64,000 nucleotides of DNA, taken from positions 2,108,001 to 2,172,000 of the forward strand of contig OZ242367.1 of NCBI GenBank assembly GCA_965209015.1, given 5' to 3'. A program made the position numbers and the translations under genes. The notes under the pieces are model-generated. The model saw nothing but the letters and a program-made list of their open reading frames with translations. It ran no database searches and was not told the origin of the DNA. Origin of the DNA: Bin80 sp965209015 (GTDB lineage: Bacteria > Bacteroidota > Rhodothermia > Rhodothermales > Bin80). Shown one piece after another: positions 1 through 8,100 of this stretch; within the stretch, counting starts at the first letter, position 1; every line of letters starts with the position of its first letter.

Positions 1-781
1 TTGAATCAAAATAGTTATGCAAGAACTGATGGACCATCAGTTCTTTGTACGCTCACGTTGCCGCCCTGTCCTGATATCTAAAACAGATCCTCATGAATAC
101 AGAGATTGCTTCAGGACAGAAATCATGCCCATACAGGAAATGTCGTAAATCATTACGCCAAACCCGCAAGCCATCAATAGGAACCAGTGGCCTTTAGTTC
201 AGGAACATGAATGCCAAGAGGGATGCTGGACCGTAACGCGAAACATCGTGATCGTGATATATGATAGAGAGCTGTAAAACCCATTGGTAGTGAAGGTTCA
301 TGAAGGGTACCAGAGCAGTACCTGACTTCATCTTCTCTCCGATAGTCACATATCAAGCAATCGACGCCGTAAACGCGTCCTCACTCAAAGAGCAGTATCT
401 GACTTCATCTTCTCTCCGATAGTCACAGAAAATCCATGATCAAGGATATACTGCTGAGTTCAAATAGATCTGATTAAAAAATACCCTGCGAGGCTTGTCA
501 TGGTTGCACGACCAAAAATACAGATACGCCCTGACTATCTTGACAGAACAGAACATGGGACGTAGTGCATTCCCCCTGTGCCACATGTACCAACAATGAA
601 GCCCGGGCTCCTTCTCCGATCAAGCGTTGAGAAAAATGGTTCCCTTTGGACAGATATTCGTTGAGTTGGAAGACCACACACTTCAGAATGTTTTACCAAG
701 CACGAAACCGTAGAATACCGATGAGTGAGTACAATTCTAGAGTACTTGGAGCCATCCAAGATCTGGTTTGATATCTACCTC
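1..781. other. Intergenic region with no supportable gene
   Basis: I see no convincing coding sequence here. Short open frames on the minus strand have no recognisable motif and atypical composition. The only clear structure is a 39-bp direct repeat (reported separately). It lies downstream of the eight-gene minus-strand operon that ends at 782. No clear T-tailed hairpin marks a terminator for that operon. Confidence 0.5.
312..427. repeat. 39-bp direct repeat pair
   Basis: Positions 312-350 and 389-427 carry the same 39-bp sequence with one mismatch (C/T at 321/398), separated by 38 unrelated bases. The flanks do not match, so this is not a longer tandem unit. Origin unknown; it could be a mobile-element end, a regulatory repeat or a local duplication. 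Confidence 0.75.
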
Positions 782-1492
782 TTAGGAAGGATCAACTCCA
801 GAAGAAACATTACCTGAGTCTCCAGAAAGGGCATAGGCAAACGCGATGGTCCACTTCCTAAGCGTGTTGTAGCGTCTACGTAGGCTCGCCTGAAGATATA
901 CATTTAGTGGCCAGAGGATCAAGCGGACAACCAAAGCAAGCATAGTTGAGACGACCGCAATCCCTAAGCCAACTAAGTCGGAACCACCATGACGACTCCC
1001 ACTCATGAACAGCACGAAAATACCGAGCAAAGTTCCGAGTAAGCCAAGGCTAAGTGCAATGTACACCATAGCCGTGATGTAACGCTCAGTTTCCTTGTAC
1101 TTTTCATGGTCCAACTCAATGAATCGAAAGGCATAGTCAATCATTGCTTGAGCCGATCCACCGCGCCGGAACTCTTCCAACATGAGATTCCCTGCCATTA
1201 CGAAAGGATTTCGGGTTTTGCTCTGCCCAATTACACTTGAAAATGCTTTCGCAGAAATATTCTCGGGCTCAATCTTTAGCATGGCACCGCTGCCTCGCCA
1301 CTGCAAGAACTGCCGTACATAAGCAGAAGTCAGGAGAAAGAGACCAATCAAAAACAGAGCTCCCAGTGGCCACTCAAAGCCCTGTGCATACTGGACGATA
1401 TCCCAAGGTCTAGTGGGGGCAATGGTTTCAGCCGCAGCCTGCCCAGCGGACTGGAAGGCGGCAGTTTCCAGAGCGATCAATGAATGTATCAT
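782..1492 (-). CDS. MotA/TolQ/ExbB-family proton channel protein
   Basis: The 236-residue inner-membrane protein has the three-span layout of ExbB/TolQ: hydrophobic segments near residues 41-58, 139-163 and 172-196. The family signature LGLLGTLLGIF is at the second span, with a cytoplasmic region between spans 1 and 2. In known systems five ExbB subunits surround an ExbD dimer and use the proton gradient to drive work in the envelope. It is the last gene of a tight minus-strand operon (11 bp after the usher-like gene) that also encodes two ExbD-like proteins and a TonB-like protein. That supports a dedicated motor rather than general TonB energisation. Substrate unknown. Confidence 0.85.
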   Translation of the reverse strand: MIHSLIALETAAFQSAGQAAAETIAPTRPWDIVQYAQGFEWPLGALFLIGLFLLTSAYVRQFLQWRGSGAMLKIEPENISAKAFSSVIGQSKTRNPFVMAGNLMLEEFRRGGSAQAMIDYAFRFIELDHEKYKETERYITAMVYIALSLGLLGTLLGIFVLFMSGSRHGGSDLVGLGIAVVSTMLALVVRLILWPLNVYLQASLRRRYNTLRKWTIAFAYALSGDSGNVSSGVDPS

Positions 1493-1503
1493 TAAAAATA
1501 TAA

Positions 1504-3960
1504 TTATCGAATTTGAAGTGACTGTGTCTGGACAGGTTGAACATTTAAGGTTTGAGTATAGTCACTTAGATCTTCCTGTCCGAGTAGATCTAAGAGTTCA
1601 ATACGATAGGTTCCTGAGGGCAACAGTGCAGTGAACCGGCCCTGCTGTGAGACCGCAGTACGGAGTACTTCAGACTCTCCTTGAAAAAAGATGACCACAG
1701 CAAGTGTTGGCGAACTGAGTGGCAGATTCTCCACAGAACCTTCCACAATGGTGTTGCGATGAACCGGAATATCAATATACTTGGTTTCCCCTGGGTCAGA
1801 CATAAAACTAAAGGCAGTTCCAGTAGGTAAGTCCAGTTCAGGGCCTTGGAGTGAGCGAGGATCAATTACAACTTGGTACTGGGTACTAGGTGCAAGATAG
1901 TCTGCCCGAAATGTGCCGGGTGCACTGGATTCGGTTCGTGCTCGCACCACATTAAGATCCAATCCATCTAAAGGGATCTCACCGGGATCTCTGATCCCAT
2001 CACGGTCGATATCCATAAATGGTCGCAGCAGTGCACTACTCCATACCTGAGAATGCCGGGAGAAAAATAATCCCTTACTAAGGGTCATAGAGCCGTAGAG
2101 GCTTTGCTGATTCGAATTGTTCCCGGACTCCAAAGAGGTATGGCTTGAGAAACTTGTCCATGGGGCATTCATGCGAAGAGAAAACGTTGTTTGTATACCT
2201 TCGGAGGGGAAGTCGTATCCGACACGCGCACCGAACGAAATGGAGCGATAAGAGAGATAAACAGTCATCCCCGCAAAGTCTAATGACTCAAAGCGTCCAC
2301 CCTGAGCTTGAAGGCCGATTCGACCACTCAGGCCTCTTGGTCGGATGAAATGAGTGAGCGAGGAGCGCCACTCCGTATAGGTTTCCTGAGGTGCATCAGG
2401 ACGGAGCCGAGTGATTGTGGGGCCTCCGGCAAAAAGCAGACTGATCCGACGAGACATTCGGAGGGTTCCTGAAACGTTTAGACGCGACGAAGTGATACCA
2501 CCGAACGTCTCAAAATAGGTTCCATTCAGAAATAGACTCACGCCTGAACCACTCAATCCTGTCCGTCCCACAAAACGCCGTTTGTAGAAAGTCAGCCCTG
2601 GTTCGGTTGCAAGAGTTGCCTCAGCTTGGAATTGAAATCGGTCCCGAAATAGTTGCAGGGTAGCACGTCCGGCAGGTAAGGGATAAGCAACCTCAGCACT
2701 AACCATGGCAGAGTTCCCAATATTACTTACCAATCCCAGGGTAGCGGTCTGCAAGGTATCTATTTGGGTAAAGCTCCCGAGCGTGGTGAAATTCTGTGAA
2801 ACACCGTAGTTGAAGCGAAGATGTCCATAGATAGCATCATGATCGAATTCATTGCGTCCCGCCTGTAGATCCCAGTAGAGAGTCTTGGCTGGTAGCAGAT
2901 CCTCGGTGATCAGAAGGAAGCGTGTTTCCCGGATCGGGAGTCCACCACCGGCTGGAACAACTTCTAGTTCAACACGCGAAGTTCCATAGTAGGCAGGGAC
3001 GGAAAGTTGATAGCGCCCCTGACTATCAGCCTGTACTCGGTCGGCAACCACACCCCCAACGAGAGCAGACACCACTGCATTCGGTTCGGCTACTCCTTCT
3101 AGTTTTGTCTCCCGCTGCTGATGGCGTGTAGAGAGAGGACGATTACTGATCTGTACCCCTTCGTAACTCTGACGCGCCGGCCACCGATTGACACTGAACC
3201 GGCCAAAGCCAAGCTGAGTCATATAGTTTGAGCGCGGAAAATCAAGTAAGTAGCTAAACTGCCTCAGAGTAGATGTACCCTCATAGGTTGCCGTGCCATC
3301 GGCACGGATCTGCCCCCAAAGAGCACTAGCACGTACACTCAGGAACCCAGTGTAATCCGTGCCTCGTCCTGATCGCTGGATACGATTGATCCTGTAACCC
3401 AATTGGGTACCGCCAAGTACACTCCGATTTCGACCATAGAGCATAGGGCCGAGTGCAAGCGTCGGCGTGAGGACCTGTGGTTGGAATGGATCCGCAAACA
3501 ATTCTTGAGAGAGCCGAAGGCTGAGTCGGTTCAGATCATAAACAAGTGATCCCTCTGGAAAAACTCGTTCAAGATTTGAAGGCGTCAAAAGAAAGCGTCC
3601 CTCACTATGAAAGTAGCCACCCGTGGTTAGGGTGTCCTCCTGCTGAATTCCACCGTCAAATTGTCGTAGGATGGTGCCGCGATCAAAATTCACCTCGTAG
3701 GCCATACGACTACTACGGGCTCTAACCTCGTCCTGACTGGTGTCTACGGACATACGAGCTTCAGAAAAAACTGCGACCAAATCAATAAAGTAGGCACTCT
3801 CTTGTGGATCCCAAAAGGCCTGAATGGGCCGAAGAGAAGGGGAAGAGAGGGAACTAAGAACCCATGGGGACTCCTGCATGATACGAGCAGACTGCTGTGC
3901 TTCGGCGGTCAAAGCGAACAGCAGCACAGGGATACCCCAGTAGGCTTTACACATGCTCAT
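1504..3960 (-). CDS. Fimbrial-usher-like outer-membrane beta-barrel protein
   Basis: The 818-residue product starts with a signal peptide ending near AEAQQ. A middle region near residues 270-360 resembles the usher plug/middle domain: GVAEPNAVV, then GRYQLSVPAYYGTSRVEL, then a segment ending in TLYWDLQAGR. Alternating amphipathic strands follow, with NYGVSQNFTTLG and similar patterns typical of the usher barrel (PapC/FimD type). Near residue 665 is a DIDRDGIRDPGE segment like SdrD-B/EF-hand-type extracellular modules. The C-terminal tail (residues about 720-818) looks like beta-sandwich carboxypeptidase-regulatory-type domains rather than a classic usher C-domain. The same operon encodes a PapD-like protein (8101-12000), which supports the usher call. 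No pilin gene was recognised. An alternative is an unrelated barrel with Ig-like inserts. Confidence 0.6.
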   Translation of the reverse strand: MSMCKAYWGIPVLLFALTAEAQQSARIMQESPWVLSSLSSPSLRPIQAFWDPQESAYFIDLVAVFSEARMSVDTSQDEVRARSSRMAYEVNFDRGTILRQFDGGIQQEDTLTTGGYFHSEGRFLLTPSNLERVFPEGSLVYDLNRLSLRLSQELFADPFQPQVLTPTLALGPMLYGRNRSVLGGTQLGYRINRIQRSGRGTDYTGFLSVRASALWGQIRADGTATYEGTSTLRQFSYLLDFPRSNYMTQLGFGRFSVNRWPARQSYEGVQISNRPLSTRHQQRETKLEGVAEPNAVVSALVGGVVADRVQADSQGRYQLSVPAYYGTSRVELEVVPAGGGLPIRETRFLLITEDLLPAKTLYWDLQAGRNEFDHDAIYGHLRFNYGVSQNFTTLGSFTQIDTLQTATLGLVSNIGNSAMVSAEVAYPLPAGRATLQLFRDRFQFQAEATLATEPGLTFYKRRFVGRTGLSGSGVSLFLNGTYFETFGGITSSRLNVSGTLRMSRRISLLFAGGPTITRLRPDAPQETYTEWRSSLTHFIRPRGLSGRIGLQAQGGRFESLDFAGMTVYLSYRSISFGARVGYDFPSEGIQTTFSLRMNAPWTSFSSHTSLESGNNSNQQSLYGSMTLSKGLFFSRHSQVWSSALLRPFMDIDRDGIRDPGEIPLDGLDLNVVRARTESSAPGTFRADYLAPSTQYQVVIDPRSLQGPELDLPTGTAFSFMSDPGETKYIDIPVHRNTIVEGSVENLPLSSPTLAVVIFFQGESEVLRTAVSQQGRFTALLPSGTYRIELLDLLGQEDLSDYTQTLNVQPVQTQSLQIR

Positions 3961-3978
3961 ACGCTACAACAGTCAAAA

Positions 3979-5556
3979 TCAATTAGTATTCTGATCGCGG
4001 ATAGACCGAAAACGGGCTAAAAAAGCAGCCGTCTTGTCATTTCTCCCCAACCGACGATACAAATTCCCAATCTCGCGCAGGTACGCCATTTGGTCCTCAG
4101 CCTCAAATTGGTCAAACACCTCTTCAATATCTGGCTCAATCTTAAGAGCCTGCTCTGGGTTGTAGCGAGCCAGCTTTAGGGCCTCAACGTATGCCTTACC
4201 CGTATAGCTGCTTTCAGTCTCTACGACTTGCATGAGATAGGTAAACGCATGGCCAGACTGACCATCTTTATGATGGAGGAGCGCACGTTCAAATAAGGCA
4301 CCAGCATAGGCCGAACGGACATCTTCCTTGAACCCTGCATAAGGCAACAATTGCAAGATGAGGGTATCCCGCATACTTTCCTCACGGACTTGCCCTGGCT
4401 CGGGCGTGATGTCTTGGATGTTGTACCAAACTAATTTTAGGGTATCCAGCGCTGGATCTTCAAAGCCATTACTGTGAGATAGAACAGCATAATTATAGTT
4501 GGCTTCCCAGATGGCAGCAGGACGTGTAAGTGCTGGAATAAGTTCTCTCAATTCCTCAATGACCTCCAAGGGAGTATCTCGGGCAACCTGCCGGAGGCTA
4601 TCAAAAACAATCCGATGTCCCAAATTGAAATAATCCCACTGAGCCCAGACCAATTCTTGTTGGGTGAAGTCAACTCCCTCGGTAGTAGTCGCATACTGTT
4701 GAGCCTGCATTAATGCTCTGTAGACACCTTCTCCACTTCTGCTATTGACAAACGAGCGATATGAGCGCACACTGTAATTGAATACAAGAGAACTGTCAAC
4801 CGTGGCATTATCAAAAGAGAGCAATGCATCATCCAAAACAGTCTCGGCAGCACGAAGCCACATGATAGCACCATTTGAGGAGCGTCCCAACTCATCCAGT
4901 GCGTTGGCCATTTCGGCCCATAGCCCATGCTCGTTGGCACGAAGTAATACTAGCTCCCGAAGGATCGTCAGCACTTGCTCCCACGCTTCCTGTTCTCGCA
5001 AATAGTTTGCACGAATCGCATAGATTTGGGAAAGTTGATAACGAGATTCTTCATGTCGTGGATTCAGAAGTACGGCTTCCTCGAGCCACTCTTGTGCGCT
5101 AGCTAATAGAATCTGTACCTGAGCAGTATCCCGGGCAGCTTGGGCTCGTCCTGCTTCGGTGAGGACCTCCCGGGCCCCCTGAATCGCATCTGCAAAGGCA
5201 GTGGTGTCCAAAGTCCCATCATAATCAGAGGAATCAATGCGCGAAGGGCCGACCACTGCGGTCAGAATACTCTCTGCATGCGCAATCAACTGTTGACCTT
5301 CTAAGAAACGTGACTGAGCTTGAAACTCGGCCCCTGCATGCACAAATGTACTGTCAAAACCGCTTAACACATCACTGACCACAAGAGAATCCACACCAGG
5401 TAACGGGTTAGAAACAAACGGAATTTCCTCAAGCTCAGAATCGGATTCGGTCTCCTCTACCACAACCGGCGCAGTCCGCGCACATCCAAATAGCACCGTG
5501 GCTACCAAAATTGGTAACCCGAAACGCAATACTGATTTTTGTAACAGTTCGATCAT
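3979..5556 (-). CDS. TPR-repeat lipoprotein of the usher/ExbBD operon
   Basis: The 525-residue protein has a lipoprotein signal with lipobox LFGC (Cys25), then an acidic linker and helical repeats consistent with tetratricopeptide repeats. One example is around residues 165-215, with alternating small and aromatic residues (LLNPRHEESRYQLSQIYA). It is probably anchored to the outer or inner membrane facing the periplasm. TPR lipoproteins commonly scaffold multi-protein envelope machines. It lies 18 bp after the ExbD-like gene pair and 18 bp before the usher-like gene, so it is cotranscribed with both. A link between the motor and the barrel is a reasonable guess. No enzyme motif seen. Confidence 0.7.
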   Translation of the reverse strand: MIELLQKSVLRFGLPILVATVLFGCARTAPVVVEETESDSELEEIPFVSNPLPGVDSLVVSDVLSGFDSTFVHAGAEFQAQSRFLEGQQLIAHAESILTAVVGPSRIDSSDYDGTLDTTAFADAIQGAREVLTEAGRAQAARDTAQVQILLASAQEWLEEAVLLNPRHEESRYQLSQIYAIRANYLREQEAWEQVLTILRELVLLRANEHGLWAEMANALDELGRSSNGAIMWLRAAETVLDDALLSFDNATVDSSLVFNYSVRSYRSFVNSRSGEGVYRALMQAQQYATTTEGVDFTQQELVWAQWDYFNLGHRIVFDSLRQVARDTPLEVIEELRELIPALTRPAAIWEANYNYAVLSHSNGFEDPALDTLKLVWYNIQDITPEPGQVREESMRDTLILQLLPYAGFKEDVRSAYAGALFERALLHHKDGQSGHAFTYLMQVVETESSYTGKAYVEALKLARYNPEQALKIEPDIEEVFDQFEAEDQMAYLREIGNLYRRLGRNDKTAAFLARFRSIRDQNTN

Positions 5557-5559
5557 TAA

Positions 5560-5919
5560 TTATTCTGCTTGAACTAGAAATGTTGTATTTCGACCAGCAT
5601 TTTGAATCACACGGTTGAGTTCAAGAAGATAGATAGCCGGAGCTAACTGGTCAGCATGCACTTCAACGGTCTGGGTAGGCTGAGTATTAGCAACCATTCC
5701 ATATACTTGATCTGGTGGCAGCGGCTGTTCTTCGTTGGACTGATTCAAGAAGAAGAGTGCACCGGTCTCAGTGATGGATATCTGTAACGGTCGTAGGATC
5801 ACTCCACTCTCAGAGATCTCTTGACTTTCTGGCAAATCAATATCAAACTCTGGTAGGATAGCTACGGCCACCAAAGCAGCCAGAATAATCAATACGATAT
5901 CTACCATTGATTCATCCAT
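5560..5919 (-). CDS. ExbD/TolR-like protein (first copy)
   Basis: The 119-residue protein has one N-terminal membrane span (residues about 6-24). Asp7 lies in SMVDIVLIIL, in the place of the essential membrane aspartate of ExbD (PFIDVMLVLL in E. coli). DLPES after the span and a small alpha/beta periplasmic domain with VEVHADQLAP also match the ExbD/TolR pattern. The cytoplasmic tail is very short. It should pair with the ExbB-like protein at 782-1492. A second, divergent ExbD-like gene is at 6983-7372, so the motor may carry an ExbD heterodimer. It sits 3 bp before the TPR lipoprotein gene. Confidence 0.75.
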   Translation of the reverse strand: MDESMVDIVLIILAALVAVAILPEFDIDLPESQEISESGVILRPLQISITETGALFFLNQSNEEQPLPPDQVYGMVANTQPTQTVEVHADQLAPAIYLLELNRVIQNAGRNTTFLVQAE

Positions 5920-5939
5920 CTGTACTTGGGTTAATTAGG

Positions 5940-6977
5940 TTAATTTTCATTTTCTTCAATCTGTGGCCTCCACCAACTTAAGAATTTCTGGTACTGACGA
6001 ACCGCGGTGGGGCTCTGAGCCGAAAGTTCCTCGGTCTCCAAAAGTACGATTTCCGTACCCGATGCACGCTCAACAATTCCCTCCTCAAAATAGTTGACCC
6101 GAAACTGCAACGCGGGATCAATGAAGTAAAATAGATCATCGCCATCAACCCATGCAATGTGGAGGGTTCGCGTGACAGGCGAGTACATCATTTGCAGATA
6201 GTAAGTCTTACCCCCAATAATGACCGGTTCATTCACAGTCAAATCTCTTGCTTGCTGCTCAAATAGGGTCCGAACAGGACGATCCAACTCATTGATACGT
6301 TCTTGCATCCACCGAACAACCGCATTCTCACGAAAAATCTCTTCCGACGAAAGAGATACATCGTCTCGCTCTCCAGTGATGGATTCAACGAGTCGCTCCG
6401 GTCGGTCGGGTCTGGTCGTCAGATCTACACCCGATCCACCGGTACCAGAACTTAGTCGGCCGGTGGATCCAGAAGTGGAACCAGCGATGAGATTTGGCTG
6501 CAGAGTCCAAGTTGCACCTCTGGACTGAGTATTAAGGTCCGCATTGAGGTCTCCTGGACGAGTCTCTCCAAACAGGTCCAGCACCTCCTCACTTCCAAAA
6601 TCTAGCCCCACCTCTGACTCGAGTATCAGAGACGAAGTTGGGTTTCGGTCTGGCATCGTGGACTCTTCGCTCAAAGCCTCAGACGGTAAAAACTCGGAAA
6701 ACTCTGCCAGAAGTCCCTCAAAGTCCTCGAGGGTAGTCTCTGACTCAGACGCATCTGACTCTTCGGCAGGATCTTCGGTCTCTTCTTCCGCCTCTGGAGC
6801 CTCTGCGGCGGCAATAGCTTCTAATATGATTAAATCCAGAGACCGATCCACCTGCTCACGACTGGGCATAGGAACGACTTTGCTGGCGAAAAAAAAGAAC
6901 ACCACCAAGGCGGCAAATATACCTATGGTAACAGGACGCCCGCTTTTATTGGTATCTTCTGAGAATATACTGGACAT
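5940..6977 (-). CDS. TonB-like single-span periplasmic protein
   Basis: From the ATG at 6977 the protein is 345 residues. It has a short cytoplasmic N-terminus, one membrane span (VTIGIFAALVVFFFF), then a long acidic Glu/Asp/Ser-rich linker and a folded C-terminal domain of about 130 residues. This topology is TonB/TolA-like, but the linker is acidic instead of proline/lysine-rich, and no TonB C-terminal motif is evident. An upstream ATG at 7022 would overlap the preceding ExbD-like gene by 40 bp, so I prefer 6977, 6 bp after that gene's stop. Lying between two ExbD-like genes, it is likely the element moved by the motor. Function inferred from context. Confidence 0.6.
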   Translation of the reverse strand: MSSIFSEDTNKSGRPVTIGIFAALVVFFFFASKVVPMPSREQVDRSLDLIILEAIAAAEAPEAEEETEDPAEESDASESETTLEDFEGLLAEFSEFLPSEALSEESTMPDRNPTSSLILESEVGLDFGSEEVLDLFGETRPGDLNADLNTQSRGATWTLQPNLIAGSTSGSTGRLSSGTGGSGVDLTTRPDRPERLVESITGERDDVSLSSEEIFRENAVVRWMQERINELDRPVRTLFEQQARDLTVNEPVIIGGKTYYLQMMYSPVTRTLHIAWVDGDDLFYFIDPALQFRVNYFEEGIVERASGTEIVLLETEELSAQSPTAVRQYQKFLSWWRPQIEENEN

Positions 6978-6982
6978 GCGAT

Positions 6983-7372
6983 TCAATTTCTGATGGTACA
7001 AGTCCAACCATTTTGTGAGCATAAATCAAGAATCGAAACCATTTGCTGCACAGTGGCCTGATCAGTTGGAATGAGCACAAATACGACATCCTCGACAAGA
7101 TTTTGCACAATCTGTTGCATACAGGATTGAAGCTGGTCCGATCCTTGCAAATCGCAGAATAACTGCACCCCATTTTCAACGCGGAATTGTTCCATCTCAT
7201 TGAAATGAATATTGAAGACAGACAAATCCGTGATGGGCTCTGATGGTTCTTCCACATCTCCCGGAAGGGCCACATTGCTCCGAGGCGCAGTCTCAGTCAA
7301 AATCAAGAAACCCACCAAGAGTACAAAGCCCAGGTCAATAAAAACCATTAAGTCCGTTCGGTCTTCTTGCAT
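6983..7372 (-). CDS. ExbD/TolR-like protein (second, divergent copy)
   Basis: The 129-residue product has one membrane span at residues about 9-26. Asp13 in VFIDLGFVLL lines up with the essential ExbD aspartate. An ALPGD segment follows the span, as in ExbD proteins. The periplasmic domain has four cysteines (two in LFCDLQGSDQLQSC, two near the C-terminus), so disulfides are likely. It differs strongly from the ExbD-like protein at 5560-5919, which suggests a hetero-oligomer rather than a simple duplication. It lies 6 bp after the secreted-protein gene. Confidence 0.65.
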   Translation of the reverse strand: MQEDRTDLMVFIDLGFVLLVGFLILTETAPRSNVALPGDVEEPSEPITDLSVFNIHFNEMEQFRVENGVQLFCDLQGSDQLQSCMQQIVQNLVEDVVFVLIPTDQATVQQMVSILDLCSQNGWTCTIRN

Positions 7373-7378
7373 TCGTAT

Positions 7379-8095
7379 TTATTCACAAACCCGAGAGGAA
7401 ATCTGTACTTCAGTAGAGGACGATTCTACGATAACACATCCATCAATATCCAGGAAACTCCGAATCTCCGGCTGCTTGTGTGCCATCAGCATCACCGGAT
7501 CACGTTCCGTTGGATTGATACATTGTGTCAAATCTGGTATAAATTGCCACATGGACTCATCAAATCCCCAGAAGGTGACTCGCACATCTTCGCCCTGCCG
7601 CGAAATATATCCCTGAAAGTCTCCATCCGAATAATATCCTTGGATTGTCTGGATCATAGAACTGGCCAACGCTTTCTTTGGATCTAACTCAATTTCTGCC
7701 TCTTCAACAAGAAACTGAGCATACTCTCGGACGGTCACTAAGTTATAGTCAGTCGCTAAGCCCTGCGTGCCCAGGGCATCCGCCATATCCCCCGACAGAT
7801 AAGCGCCTAATTGAAATTGCTCTTCAGAGGGATAGAGTACCATTACATCATTAGACCCAAATCCGTCTCGGGTGATGTCATAAAACAGGGCATGGGTAAA
7901 ATCTGGATCTTCGGGCAAAATGAACTGCTCTTCCAGAAGTGACCGAACAAAATCTAAGTCGGTTAGCTCCACCACGGGAAGTACCCGCTGGGTCACAAAT
8001 CCTTCTTCCTGTCCAAATGCAGGTATCCCAACACATAATGTCAGGCAACCCACCCAGAGACAACGCAGAGATAATTGATGAACACGATTAAACAT
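7379..8095 (-). CDS. Secreted protein of unknown function in the usher/ExbBD operon
   Basis: The 238-residue protein has a clear signal peptide (hydrophobic core near residues 12-26, cleavage near AFGQ-EE). The mature part is mixed alpha/beta with two C-terminal cysteines (TQCINP and DGCVIV). I do not recognise a family. It is the second gene of the operon, 5 bp after the giant Ig/PapD-like gene and 6 bp before an ExbD-like gene. It could be an exported subunit or a periplasmic accessory factor; nothing in the sequence decides between these. Confidence 0.7.
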   Translation of the reverse strand: MFNRVHQLSLRCLWVGCLTLCVGIPAFGQEEGFVTQRVLPVVELTDLDFVRSLLEEQFILPEDPDFTHALFYDITRDGFGSNDVMVLYPSEEQFQLGAYLSGDMADALGTQGLATDYNLVTVREYAQFLVEEAEIELDPKKALASSMIQTIQGYYSDGDFQGYISRQGEDVRVTFWGFDESMWQFIPDLTQCINPTERDPVMLMAHKQPEIRSFLDIDGCVIVESSSTEVQISSRVCE

Positions 8096-8100
8096 AAGAT

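Noticed and set aside
6977..7022. Upstream start for the TonB-like gene at 7022
   Set aside because: It would overlap the preceding ExbD-like gene by 40 bp; the ATG at 6977 falls just after that gene's stop and leaves the membrane span intact.
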